A stretch of 28,983 nucleotides of DNA, taken from DATAWZ01 sp036266975. GTDB lineage: Bacteria > Actinomycetota > Thermoleophilia > Solirubrobacterales > Solirubrobacteraceae. The notes below the pieces were generated by a model. The model worked only from the letters and a program-made list of their open reading frames with translations. It did not search any database and was not told the DNA's origin. Each line of letters opens with the position of its first letter. Position 1 is the stretch's first letter. Below, piece after piece: positions 14,255-21,082 of the stretch. The stretch covers positions 1 to 28,983 of the forward strand of contig DATAWZ010000071.1 in NCBI GenBank assembly GCA_036266975.1. The letters run 5' to 3'. A program made the position numbers and the translations under genes.

Positions 14255-16801
14255 GTGAGCGTTCCACGGAGGGAGTGGTCCCGCGCGCGGGAGGCCGGCG
14301 CGACGCTGGCCCAGCGCGTCCGGCGGCTGGCCGACATGGCCGTCTGGAGGCCACGGCGCACCGCCCTCGCCGCGCTGTTGCTGGCGGTCGCCGCCGCCGC
14401 CGGGGCGGCCGCACTTTCCCCGGTCTCCCCCGCGGGGCTTTTGGCCCGTGGGGGCGCGCCGGTGAGCCGCGCCACCTCCAGATTGGACGGCACCTTCGGC
14501 TCGGAGCCGATCGTCGTGTCGATCCGGGGCCCCGTGAGCCAGGACACCCTGTCGGGGACCACCCTGCCGAAGCTGTACGCACTCGAGCGGCGACTGTCGG
14601 GCATCTCCGGAGTCGAGGAGGTCTTCGGGCCGGGAACGCTGGTCCAGGAGACGATCGATCAGCTCCTGTCGATCGTCAACCGTCAGCTCGGCGGGCCCTC
14701 GGTTCGCGCCCAGCAGCTCGGCGAGCAGGCGGCGGCCGCCGCGCGCAAGGCGGGCATGAGCGACGAGCAGTCCGAGATCGTCGGCGCGATGGTCGACGCC
14801 CGCTCGCTCGGCAGCCTCGGCCAGACCTACCAGAAGCTCCTCTCCCAGTACGGGACCGAGCTCTCCGCGCCGACCCTCACCGGCGGCACCTTCGCGCGAG
14901 CGCTCTTCTTCGGCGGCAGCGCCACGCCGCGCGCCAAGTTCGCCTGGCTGATCCCAAGCGCGAACGACGCCCTGATCCTCGTACGGCTGCGCAGCGGCCT
15001 CTCCGACGCGCGCACCCGGGCCATCGGCGCGAGGATCCGCCGCGACGTGGCCGGCACGTCGCTGCCGGGCCTGCACACCCTGGTGGCCGGGACCCCGCTC
15101 GTCCAGGCCCAGCTCGACGGGGAGTTCGCCAGCGAGCTCGAGCGCCTCGCCCCGATCGTGCTGATCGCCCTGATGATCGCGCTGTTCTTCGCGCTGCGGC
15201 GCCGGCGCGCGTTCTACCTGCTCCTGCCGCCCCTCGGCGCCGTGCTGCTCACCGCCGGCCTGGACGAGGTCGCGGGCCTCGGTCTGACCCCCGCCACCGT
15301 CGCCGCGCTCCCGGTCGTGCTCGGGCTCGCCTTGGACTATGTCGTGCAACTCCAGGCGCGCTACTGGAACGAGCGCGCGCGTCGCCAGTCTTCCCGCACG
15401 GCGGCCCTGGCGACGATCCGGCGGTTGGGCCCCACGCTGCTGCTCGCCGGCGGCTCGATGATCGCGGGCTTCCTCGTGCTGAACCTCAGCAGCGTGCCCC
15501 TGGTCGCGCGGCTGGGCGACACGCTCGCCCTCGGCGTCCTGGCCAGCCTGGTGTGCGCGCTGCTCTTCACGCCGGCGCTGCTCGCCGCCCGCGACCACGA
15601 AGGGGCACGGCCGATACGGCTGCCGGCGTGGCGGCGACGGACCCTGCCGCGGAGCGCCATCCCGGTGCTGGGCGTGGTCCTCGTGCTGGCCGCCGCCGGC
15701 GGCCTGGCGGCCAGCCGCAGCGCGCCGGTGGAGTCGGACCTGCTCAAGCTCGCCCCGCGCGGCATGACCGAGCTGCGCGACGTGGAGAGCCTCTCGCAGC
15801 AGATCGGCTCGGCCGGCGACCTCGACATCGTCATCAGCGCGCCCGACGTGACCCAGCCGGCCGTCCTGACCTGGATGAACTCGCTGCAGTCGCGCGTGCT
15901 GGCCCTGGACAGCCGGCTCACCCCGGGGCCCAACCTCGCGACGATCCTCAACGTCGCCGCCGGAGGGTCGATCCCCAGCCACGCGGCCGTCGAGCAGCTG
16001 CTCGGCCTCGTGCCCAGCTACTTCGTCTCGGGCGTGCTGAGCCCCAACCACCGCCTCGCCGCGCTCAGCTTCGGGGTGCCCCTGATCTCCGCCAGCGCCC
16101 AGGCCCGGATCATCGCCCGGCTCCAGCCGCTGCTGCGCGCCGCTCCGCCCGGCGTGCACGCCGCCCCCGGCGGGATCCTGGCCCTCGGCGCCGCCGGCGT
16201 GAGCAGCCTGCAGGGCGAGCGCCCGTGGCTGCTGCTGCTCGCCGCGCTGGTCATCGCCGTGGTGTTGCTGGCCGTGCGCCGGCGCGTCGACCGGGCCCTG
16301 GTGCCGATCGCTCCGGCACTGCTGGCCGCGGGGCTGATGGCGGCCGGCGTGTGGGTCACCGGGGTGCAGCTCTCGCCCCTGAGCGCCGGCCTGGACCCGC
16401 TCGTGCTCGCCGTCGGCGTGGAGTTCGGCCTGCTGCTCGAGGCGCGCTACTACGAGGCGCGCCGGGGGGGCTCGAGCCCGTCGGCGGCCGCGCGCATGGC
16501 CTCCGAGCTCGTCGGCGCCCCGGTGCTCGTCGCGGCCCTGACCGTCGCGATCGGGTTCGCGGTCCTCGCCGCCAGCCGCTTCGGCGTGCTGCAGCAGTTC
16601 GGCGTGATGGCCGCGCTCGAGCTGCTCGTGTGCGCCACCGGCTCGATCCTGATCGTTCCGCGGCTCGCCGCCTGGCTCGACCGGCGCCGGGTTCGCCGGC
16701 GCCGCGCCCGCCAGCGGGCGCAGTTCGTCGAGCAGGCGCGCGCCCGCGTGTCCGCGGGCGAGGCGGCGAGCGTGCCGGCCCCGCTGGCCGGCGCTCGCTA
16801 A
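14255..16801 (+). CDS. MMPL/RND-type transporter, 848 aa
   Basis: A large integral membrane protein with two repeats of the RND fold, likely a lipid or hydrophobic-molecule exporter driven by protons. The first TM helix is at about 36-55, followed by an external domain (about 60-295). Helices 2-6 (about 298-445) include GLALDYVVQLQARYWNE; the matching second half has a TM at about 468-486, an external domain (490-655) and helices to about 805. Asp361-Tyr362 is the proton-relay pair of MmpL-type proteins in half one. In half two the equivalent pair is Glu723-Phe724 (GVEFGLLLEARYYEAR), a departure from the usual Asp-Tyr. It starts at GTG 14255, 49 bases after the last MCE stop, so it probably belongs to the same transcript. 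No RBS is obvious and no terminator separates them. Confidence 0.9.
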   Translation: MSVPRREWSRAREAGATLAQRVRRLADMAVWRPRRTALAALLLAVAAAAGAAALSPVSPAGLLARGGAPVSRATSRLDGTFGSEPIVVSIRGPVSQDTLSGTTLPKLYALERRLSGISGVEEVFGPGTLVQETIDQLLSIVNRQLGGPSVRAQQLGEQAAAAARKAGMSDEQSEIVGAMVDARSLGSLGQTYQKLLSQYGTELSAPTLTGGTFARALFFGGSATPRAKFAWLIPSANDALILVRLRSGLSDARTRAIGARIRRDVAGTSLPGLHTLVAGTPLVQAQLDGEFASELERLAPIVLIALMIALFFALRRRRAFYLLLPPLGAVLLTAGLDEVAGLGLTPATVAALPVVLGLALDYVVQLQARYWNERARRQSSRTAALATIRRLGPTLLLAGGSMIAGFLVLNLSSVPLVARLGDTLALGVLASLVCALLFTPALLAARDHEGARPIRLPAWRRRTLPRSAIPVLGVVLVLAAAGGLAASRSAPVESDLLKLAPRGMTELRDVESLSQQIGSAGDLDIVISAPDVTQPAVLTWMNSLQSRVLALDSRLTPGPNLATILNVAAGGSIPSHAAVEQLLGLVPSYFVSGVLSPNHRLAALSFGVPLISASAQARIIARLQPLLRAAPPGVHAAPGGILALGAAGVSSLQGERPWLLLLAALVIAVVLLAVRRRVDRALVPIAPALLAAGLMAAGVWVTGVQLSPLSAGLDPLVLAVGVEFGLLLEARYYEARRGGSSPSAAARMASELVGAPVLVAALTVAIGFAVLAASRFGVLQQFGVMAALELLVCATGSILIVPRLAAWLDRRRVRRRRARQRAQFVEQARARVSAGEAASVPAPLAGAR

Positions 16802-16820
16802 GCCCCCCCCGGGCCGTCGG

Positions 16821-17084
16821 TCAGTAGGTCCCGGGCCCGGCGGCGCGGGTCAGGCGCAGGAGCCAGAGCACGATCATCGAGAAGATGATCGACAGCAGCA
16901 GCCCTGCGGCGCGGTGGTGCAGGTGGAGCACCGACCACGAGAAGAGGCCGGCCGCGAACGACCCCAGGAGGCCGACGCCGATCGTCCCGAAGAAGCCGAT
17001 CGGGTCCGGGCCGGGCAGCAGTAGGCGCGCGACCCCGCCGACGATCAGACCGGCGATGGCGACGGCGATCAGAAAGCTCAGCAT
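16821..17084 (-). CDS. GlsB/YeaQ/YmgE-family small membrane protein
   Basis: An 87-aa protein with three hydrophobic helices (about 3-22, 30-50 and 58-76). The pattern IAGLIVGGVARLLLPGPDPIG followed by a Gly-rich helix (GFFGTIGVGLLGSFAAGLF) is that of the transglycosylase-associated (PF04226) family. Members are small inner-membrane proteins linked to stress; a biochemical function has not been established. The size is typical. It lies convergent to the MMPL gene (19 bases between stops) and downstream of the tetR gene on the same strand. Confidence 0.85.
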   Translation of the reverse strand: MLSFLIAVAIAGLIVGGVARLLLPGPDPIGFFGTIGVGLLGSFAAGLFSWSVLHLHHRAAGLLLSIIFSMIVLWLLRLTRAAGPGTY

Positions 17085-17112
17085 GCGGTCCTGCTACCCG
17101 CCAGGCGCGGGC

Positions 17113-17766
17113 CTACTCCTCCTGGAAGTCGAAGTAGTTCTCGCCGACCGCGAGCAGCGTGGGCTTGAGAACCTGCCAGCGCTCCTCCATCTCCTCGGGC
17201 CCGAGCACCGGCGCGACCAGCGCGAGCCCGACGAACAGCGCGAGCGCGGCGCTGGTGAGCACGTCGAACTCCGGATCTCCGGCCTGCTCGGGGAACAGGC
17301 TCGCGGTGGCTCCGGCGATGATCGCGGCGACGTTGCGCTCGAGGTCGCGGAGCGCCCGCGCGAGCTCGGGCTCGTTGTAGGCCGCCACCCACAGCTGGGC
17401 GATCGCGCGCCCCAGCGGCGAGGTGAACGTCCGCCAGGTCTCGTCGAGCACGGCCTCGCGGCGGTCGGGCTCGGCCAGGTCTGCGAAGTCGAGCCGCTCG
17501 AGCACCTCGGCGGTCATCCGGCGCGCGACGTGGCTGAGCGCCTCGACGAGGAAGGCCTCGCGGGTCGGGAAGTAGTGCATCTGCGTGCTCTGGGCCACCC
17601 CGGCCCGCTCGGCGACCCGGCGCGTGGTCAGTCCCGCGTACCCCTCTTCGATCAAGCAGTCCACGGCGGCGTCGAGCAACGCGGTGCGGGTGCTCTCGCG
17701 CCGCTGGGCCTGGGTACGCCGCGGCTGGGCCACGCGCTCCCGCGTGGAGTGGTCGGCGGCCGACAC
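17113..17766 (-). CDS. TetR/AcrR-family transcriptional regulator
   Basis: A 217-aa repressor-type protein. The N-terminal HTH (about 25-70) has RTALLDAAVDCLIEEGYAGL, TTRRVAERAGVAQSTQMHYF and PTREAFLVEAL, textbook TetR. The C-terminal helical domain (about 75-217) would bind a hydrophobic ligand. It is transcribed divergently from the kinase/ATPase pair, and an imperfect palindrome lies between them, so it likely represses itself and that pair in answer to a lipid-like ligand. The start is GTG at 17766: a TAGACT box ends exactly 6 bases before it, which suits a leaderless transcript. No Shine-Dalgarno is present. The GlsB-type gene 28 bases downstream may be cotranscribed. Confidence 0.92.
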   Translation of the reverse strand: MSAADHSTRERVAQPRRTQAQRRESTRTALLDAAVDCLIEEGYAGLTTRRVAERAGVAQSTQMHYFPTREAFLVEALSHVARRMTAEVLERLDFADLAEPDRREAVLDETWRTFTSPLGRAIAQLWVAAYNEPELARALRDLERNVAAIIAGATASLFPEQAGDPEFDVLTSAALALFVGLALVAPVLGPEEMEERWQVLKPTLLAVGENYFDFQEE

Positions 17767-17772
17767 GGTCGA

Positions 17773-17778
17773 AGTCTA
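17773..17778 (-). promoter_or_regulatory. Candidate -10 box of the tetR gene
   Basis: TAGACT on the minus strand, followed by 6 bases and then the GTG start. This spacing places transcription start at the first base of the start codon, so the mRNA would be leaderless. No -35 consensus is visible. Confidence 0.45.
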
Positions 17779-17793
17779 ACCGAAAAACTGTTC

Positions 17794-17805
17794 GATCGCT
17801 CGATC
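17794..17805. promoter_or_regulatory. Candidate TetR operator in the divergent promoter region
   Basis: GATCG-CT-CGATC is a perfect 5-bp inverted repeat. With one mismatch the symmetry extends to further T/A pairs (TTCGATCGCTCGATCAA). It lies between the tetR -10 box and the TATGTT box of the rightward operon, where a bound dimer could block both promoters. It sits in the most AT-rich patch of the area. Confidence 0.45.
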
Positions 17806-17811
17806 AATAAA

Positions 17812-17817
17812 TATGTT
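17812..17817 (+). promoter_or_regulatory. Candidate -10 box of the kinase/ATPase operon
   Basis: TATGTT fits TAnnnT and would give a start near 17824, about 10 bases before the ATG at 17834. TTCGAT (17791-17796), 15 bases upstream, is a poor -35 and overlaps the palindrome. A second TAnnnT box (TAGAGT, 17817-17822) overlaps it. Confidence 0.35.
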
Positions 17818-17833
17818 AGAGTTCCGGCGCACG

Positions 17834-19276
17834 ATGCCCGACGAGCCTGTTCCGACCTCTCGAGCACGACGGACCGCGAGGGTCTCAGGCACGGCGGCAA
17901 GGATCGCCGCACGCTCCACCGGCGCGCGCATCGCCACTCGGCGACGCACGCCGGCGGAGCAGCGGGCGGCGGTCGCTCAGCAGCAGCTGGCCGCAGCGCG
18001 CGCCCTCGTCGATCTCCTCGGCGGCCTGCGCGGCGCGGCGATGAAGGTCGGACAGACGATCTCGACCGTGGACCTGATGCTCGTCCCCGGGGACATCCGC
18101 GAGGAGTTCCAGCAGATCCTGGCCTCCCTTCAGCAGCACGCCGAGCCGGTCGGCTTTCCGGCGCTGCGGCGCGTCGTCGAGGCCGACCTCGGCCGGCGCC
18201 TGGGCACCCTGTTCTCCGAGGTCGACCCCGAGCCGCTCGCGGCCGCGTCGATCGGTCAGGTCCATCGCGGGCGCCTGAAGGACGGGCGCGACGTGGTGCT
18301 GAAGATCCAGTACCCCGGCATCGCCGAGGCCGTCCACTCTGACCTGCGCAACCTGCGCCTCGCGCTGAAGCTGCTCAACGTGATCGCCCCCGGCCTGGAT
18401 TCCGCCGCGGTCGCCCAGGAGCTGCGCGAGCGGATCACCGACGAGCTCGACTATCGCCTGGAGGCGGCCAACCAGGCCGCGATGGCGGAGACCTACGAGG
18501 GACACCCGTTCATCGTCGTCCCCGCCCCGATCCCCGAGGTGTGCGGGGAGCGCGTCCTGGTCAGCGAGTTCGTCGACGGGCGCCACTTCGCCGACATGCT
18601 CGAGCGGCCCGCCGAGGAGCGCAACCGCCTCGGCGAGATCCTCACGCGCTTCTACCTGAACGGCCCGATGCGACACCGGCTGCTCAACGGCGACCCGCAT
18701 CCGGGGAACGTGCTGTTTCTGAACGACGGCCGCGTCGCCTTCCTGGATTTCGGCTTCTTCAAGCGGCTCGGCGACCAGGACGTGCAGGACCTCATCCTCA
18801 CGACCCGCGCCACGCTCGAAGGCGACGCCGAGGCGCTCATGCGCGTCGTCGTGCGCCTCGGCGCACTGCCCGAGGACTCGGGGCTGGCCGACGCCTTCCT
18901 GGAGCACTATCGGGCCCTCTTCGGCTGGCTGCTGACCACCGAGCCGCTGACCATCGAGCCCGGCGGGACGCGGCGGATCATGCGCCACTACCACGACCTG
19001 CGGGCTAGCGAAGGGCTGCGCGGCCTGCGTCTGCCCGCGGAGCATCTCGTGCTCACGCGCGCGTTCATGCTCAGCGTGGGCCAGCTCGAGAAGCTCAAGC
19101 CGACGAACGTTTGGCTCGATATAGCCCGTGAGTGGGTCCTCGGCGACGCGCCGGTGACCGAGCTCGGCCAGCTCGAGCACACGTTCTTCTGTGCCCGGAC
19201 CATCCCGCGAAAGGAGCCCCGACATGACCCCGACGACGACCGCCGCCGAGAGCCAGTCGCCGCTCATGTTCGATGA
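17834..19276 (+). CDS. ABC1/UbiB (AarF) atypical kinase-like protein
   Basis: A 480-aa protein of the UbiB/ABC1 protein-kinase-like family, known for roles in ubiquinone and isoprenoid-lipid homeostasis and ATPase activity. All hallmark motifs are intact: KVGQ (71-74) in the N-terminal extension, the Ala-rich loop AAASIGQVH (136-144), Lys157 in VLKIQYPG, Glu204, the catalytic GDPHPGN (286-292) and FLDFG (303-307). No TM helix is evident, although many family members have a C-terminal pair. Here the downstream ATPase, not this protein, carries two TM helices. I chose the ATG at 17834; the ATG at 17813 overlaps the putative -10 box. The last 53 bases overlap the next gene, implying coupled expression. 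Confidence 0.9.
   Translation: MPDEPVPTSRARRTARVSGTAARIAARSTGARIATRRRTPAEQRAAVAQQQLAAARALVDLLGGLRGAAMKVGQTISTVDLMLVPGDIREEFQQILASLQQHAEPVGFPALRRVVEADLGRRLGTLFSEVDPEPLAAASIGQVHRGRLKDGRDVVLKIQYPGIAEAVHSDLRNLRLALKLLNVIAPGLDSAAVAQELRERITDELDYRLEAANQAAMAETYEGHPFIVVPAPIPEVCGERVLVSEFVDGRHFADMLERPAEERNRLGEILTRFYLNGPMRHRLLNGDPHPGNVLFLNDGRVAFLDFGFFKRLGDQDVQDLILTTRATLEGDAEALMRVVVRLGALPEDSGLADAFLEHYRALFGWLLTTEPLTIEPGGTRRIMRHYHDLRASEGLRGLRLPAEHLVLTRAFMLSVGQLEKLKPTNVWLDIAREWVLGDAPVTELGQLEHTFFCARTIPRKEPRHDPDDDRRREPVAAHVR
19211..19216 (+). promoter_or_regulatory. Ribosome binding site fixing the ATPase start at 19224
   Basis: AAGGAG lies 7 bases before the ATG at 19224 and inside the end of the kinase gene. 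It favours this start over the in-frame ATG at 19191. Confidence 0.75.
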
Positions 19277-20429
19277 GGAACGCTCCGGACACGCTAGCGT
19301 GGAGCCCGTGGTGACGCCCCCGAACGCCGGGCCGCATGCCGGCGGCGCGGCCTCCAACGGCGACGAGCCGGCCCCCGTCACGGCCATCGAGTTTCGCGAC
19401 ATCTGGACCTCCTTCGGCGATCGCCAGATCCTCAAGGGCGTCAGCTTCAGCGTGCCCAAGGGCCAGGTCACCGCGGTCCTCGGGGCATCCGGAGTGGGCA
19501 AGACCACCCTGGTACGCCACCTGCTCGCGCTGCACCGCCCCGACTCGGGCCAGGTGCTCGTCGAGGGTCGCGACGTCAACATGATGCGTGATCGCGACCG
19601 CCAGGCCATGCTCAAGCGCTTCGGCGTCGTCCTGCAGGGCAGCGGCGTCTTCGGCTCGGCGCTGTGGGGATCGATGTCCGTGCTCGACAACGTCGTGCAC
19701 CAGCTGCACACGCTGTGCCCCAAGCTGAGCGAGCGCGAGGTCTACCAGCGCAGCGTCGATCGCCTGCGCGAGGTCGGCGTGGCCGAGCACATGGCCGACC
19801 TGCCGGACATCCTCTCGGCCGGACAGCAGAAGCGCGTCGCCCTCGCGCGCGCGCTGGCCAGCGAGCCCGAGTTCGCCATCCTGGACAGCTTCGACATGGG
19901 CATCGACGGGGTCCGGCTGGCCGGCGTGCGGGAGATCATCCGTCGCCAGCACGGGATGTGGGGCGGCACATACCTGCTCGTCACCCACAACGTCGCCCTG
20001 GTCCACAGCCTGGCCACCCACGTGGTCGTGCTGCACGAGGGACGCGTGGTCCAGGAAGGCCCGACCGAGGAGGTCTTCGCCTCCGAGCATCCCGCGGTCA
20101 CCCAGCTGCTCACCGGCGCCATCGACGGACCGCTGCTGATGGGCGACGGAGGCGTCGCACGGAACGCGCGGCGCAACCGCGACCAGGTCGATATCCAGGC
20201 CGAGTGGGTACCACTGCCGATCGCCACCGCGGTCATTCTCGCCGCGATCACGCTGGGGACGATCGTCCTCGGCCAATCGCTCGGCAAGTGGGTCTACTAC
20301 CCCGTCGGGGCGTGCTGGGTCATCGCGATCAGCTTCCTGGGGTGGTTCTACTACGGCCCCGGGTCGGACTGGGCCAACCGCCACGAGCGCGAGAAGCGCG
20401 CGGAGGCGTTCGAGCAGCTCGACCTGTAG
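19224..20429 (+). CDS. MlaF-like ABC ATPase with two C-terminal TM helices and degenerate Walker B
   Basis: A 401-aa protein. Residues 1-50 are a disordered Pro/Ala-rich leader. The ABC domain (about 53-290) has Walker A GASGVGKTT (87-95), a Q-loop (VVLQGSGVFGS, Gln138), signature LSAGQQKR (197-204) and H-loop His255 (LLVTHN). The Q-loop region and the following SVLDNVVHQL resemble MlaF/MceG ATPases of lipid importers. The Walker B segment reads FAILDSFDMGID: Asp221 is kept but the catalytic Glu is Ser222, so hydrolysis may be weak or absent. After the ABC domain come a linker and two TM helices (about 331-350 and 356-375), then a charged tail. No MlaE permease is nearby. It may be a regulatory or structural ATP-binding partner of the MCE system, acting with the kinase encoded just upstream. 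Confidence 0.88.
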   Translation: MTPTTTAAESQSPLMFDEERSGHASVEPVVTPPNAGPHAGGAASNGDEPAPVTAIEFRDIWTSFGDRQILKGVSFSVPKGQVTAVLGASGVGKTTLVRHLLALHRPDSGQVLVEGRDVNMMRDRDRQAMLKRFGVVLQGSGVFGSALWGSMSVLDNVVHQLHTLCPKLSEREVYQRSVDRLREVGVAEHMADLPDILSAGQQKRVALARALASEPEFAILDSFDMGIDGVRLAGVREIIRRQHGMWGGTYLLVTHNVALVHSLATHVVVLHEGRVVQEGPTEEVFASEHPAVTQLLTGAIDGPLLMGDGGVARNARRNRDQVDIQAEWVPLPIATAVILAAITLGTIVLGQSLGKWVYYPVGACWVIAISFLGWFYYGPGSDWANRHEREKRAEAFEQLDL

Positions 20430-20444
20430 TCGGCCCGCCCGCCC

Positions 20445-21026
20445 TCAGCCGCTCAGGCGCTGACAGGCGGGGACGCCCGCCGCAGCGCTGACCAGCGCGG
20501 TGCTCTGCAGGGGCCGAAGGCCCTTGCCGATCGAGGACAAGGCGTTCTGGATCACCGGCAGCGACGCCGAGTAGATGTTCGTGTCGCCGGTGGGCAGCGA
20601 CTGCGCGCGATAGCGCGCGGTCGCGAGCGCGGTGCGCGCCTGGCTCATCTCGGCGGTCAGCTCGGAGGCGATCCGCTCGCCGTCGCTGATGTTCGGCGCC
20701 CCCGCGGCGCGCAGCGCCGCGAGCGCGGTGTCGGTGTCGCCGATCACGTCGGCCATGAACGTGAGCAGCAGCTGCTTGCCGGCGCTCGGCGCGGCCCCGT
20801 GTGCCTGCGCCGAGAGCGAGTTGGTGTGGTCGACCACGTGGGTGACCCAGGTGTCGAAGGCGGTGCACATGCTCTGCAGGTAGGTGCTCACCGGGACGCT
20901 TCCCGGCGCGCCGCTCGACGAGCCCTTCCCGCTCCCGCCTCCGCAGCCGGCGAGCGCGATGCTGGCGAGCGCGAGCGCGAGCGCGAGCGTCGCCGGGCTG
21001 GTCGTCCGTGTCAGCCTCCGCCGCAC
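20445..21026 (-). CDS. Putative lipoprotein, 193 aa
   Basis: A secreted, lipid-anchored protein with an N-terminal RRR, a Leu/Ala signal helix (about 10-26) and a lipobox LAGC with Cys28, followed by a Gly/Ser linker. The mature part (about 45-193) is all helical, with YLQSMCTAFDTWVTHVVDHT and TALAALRAAGAPNISDGERI; two Cys (in SMCTAF and VPACQR) could form a disulphide. I do not recognise a family. The start is GTG at 21026, which leaves a normal signal peptide; the open frame continues upstream only because of GC bias. Part of the signal helix is encoded by a hexamer tandem repeat. It is convergent with the ATPase gene (15 bases between stops). Confidence 0.75.
   Translation of the reverse strand: MRRRLTRTTSPATLALALALASIALAGCGGGSGKGSSSGAPGSVPVSTYLQSMCTAFDTWVTHVVDHTNSLSAQAHGAAPSAGKQLLLTFMADVIGDTDTALAALRAAGAPNISDGERIASELTAEMSQARTALATARYRAQSLPTGDTNIYSASLPVIQNALSSIGKGLRPLQSTALVSAAAGVPACQRLSG
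20965..20988. repeat. Hexanucleotide tandem repeat (GCGAGC)4
   Basis: Four perfect copies of GCGAGC encode alternating Leu-Ala residues in the signal peptide of the lipoprotein. Gain or loss of a unit would change the signal helix by two residues without a frameshift. Confidence 0.7.
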
Positions 21027-21082
21027 GGCGGGCAGCCTACTGTGCGCGCGCCAAGCCCGCCGCGCCGCGCCGCGGGTGGGGT

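Noticed and set aside
13208..16159. A 983-codon open frame on the minus strand across mce gene 6 and the MMPL gene
   Set aside because: Its predicted protein is low-complexity Arg/Gly/Gln-rich with no recognisable domain, and it is antisense to two clear genes. Such frames are expected from GC-rich third positions.
16799..16856. GC-rich inverted segments between the MMPL and GlsB-type genes as a bidirectional terminator
   Set aside because: The C/G runs (CCCGGGCC and its partners) pair only in short, ambiguous ways, and there is no T-run.
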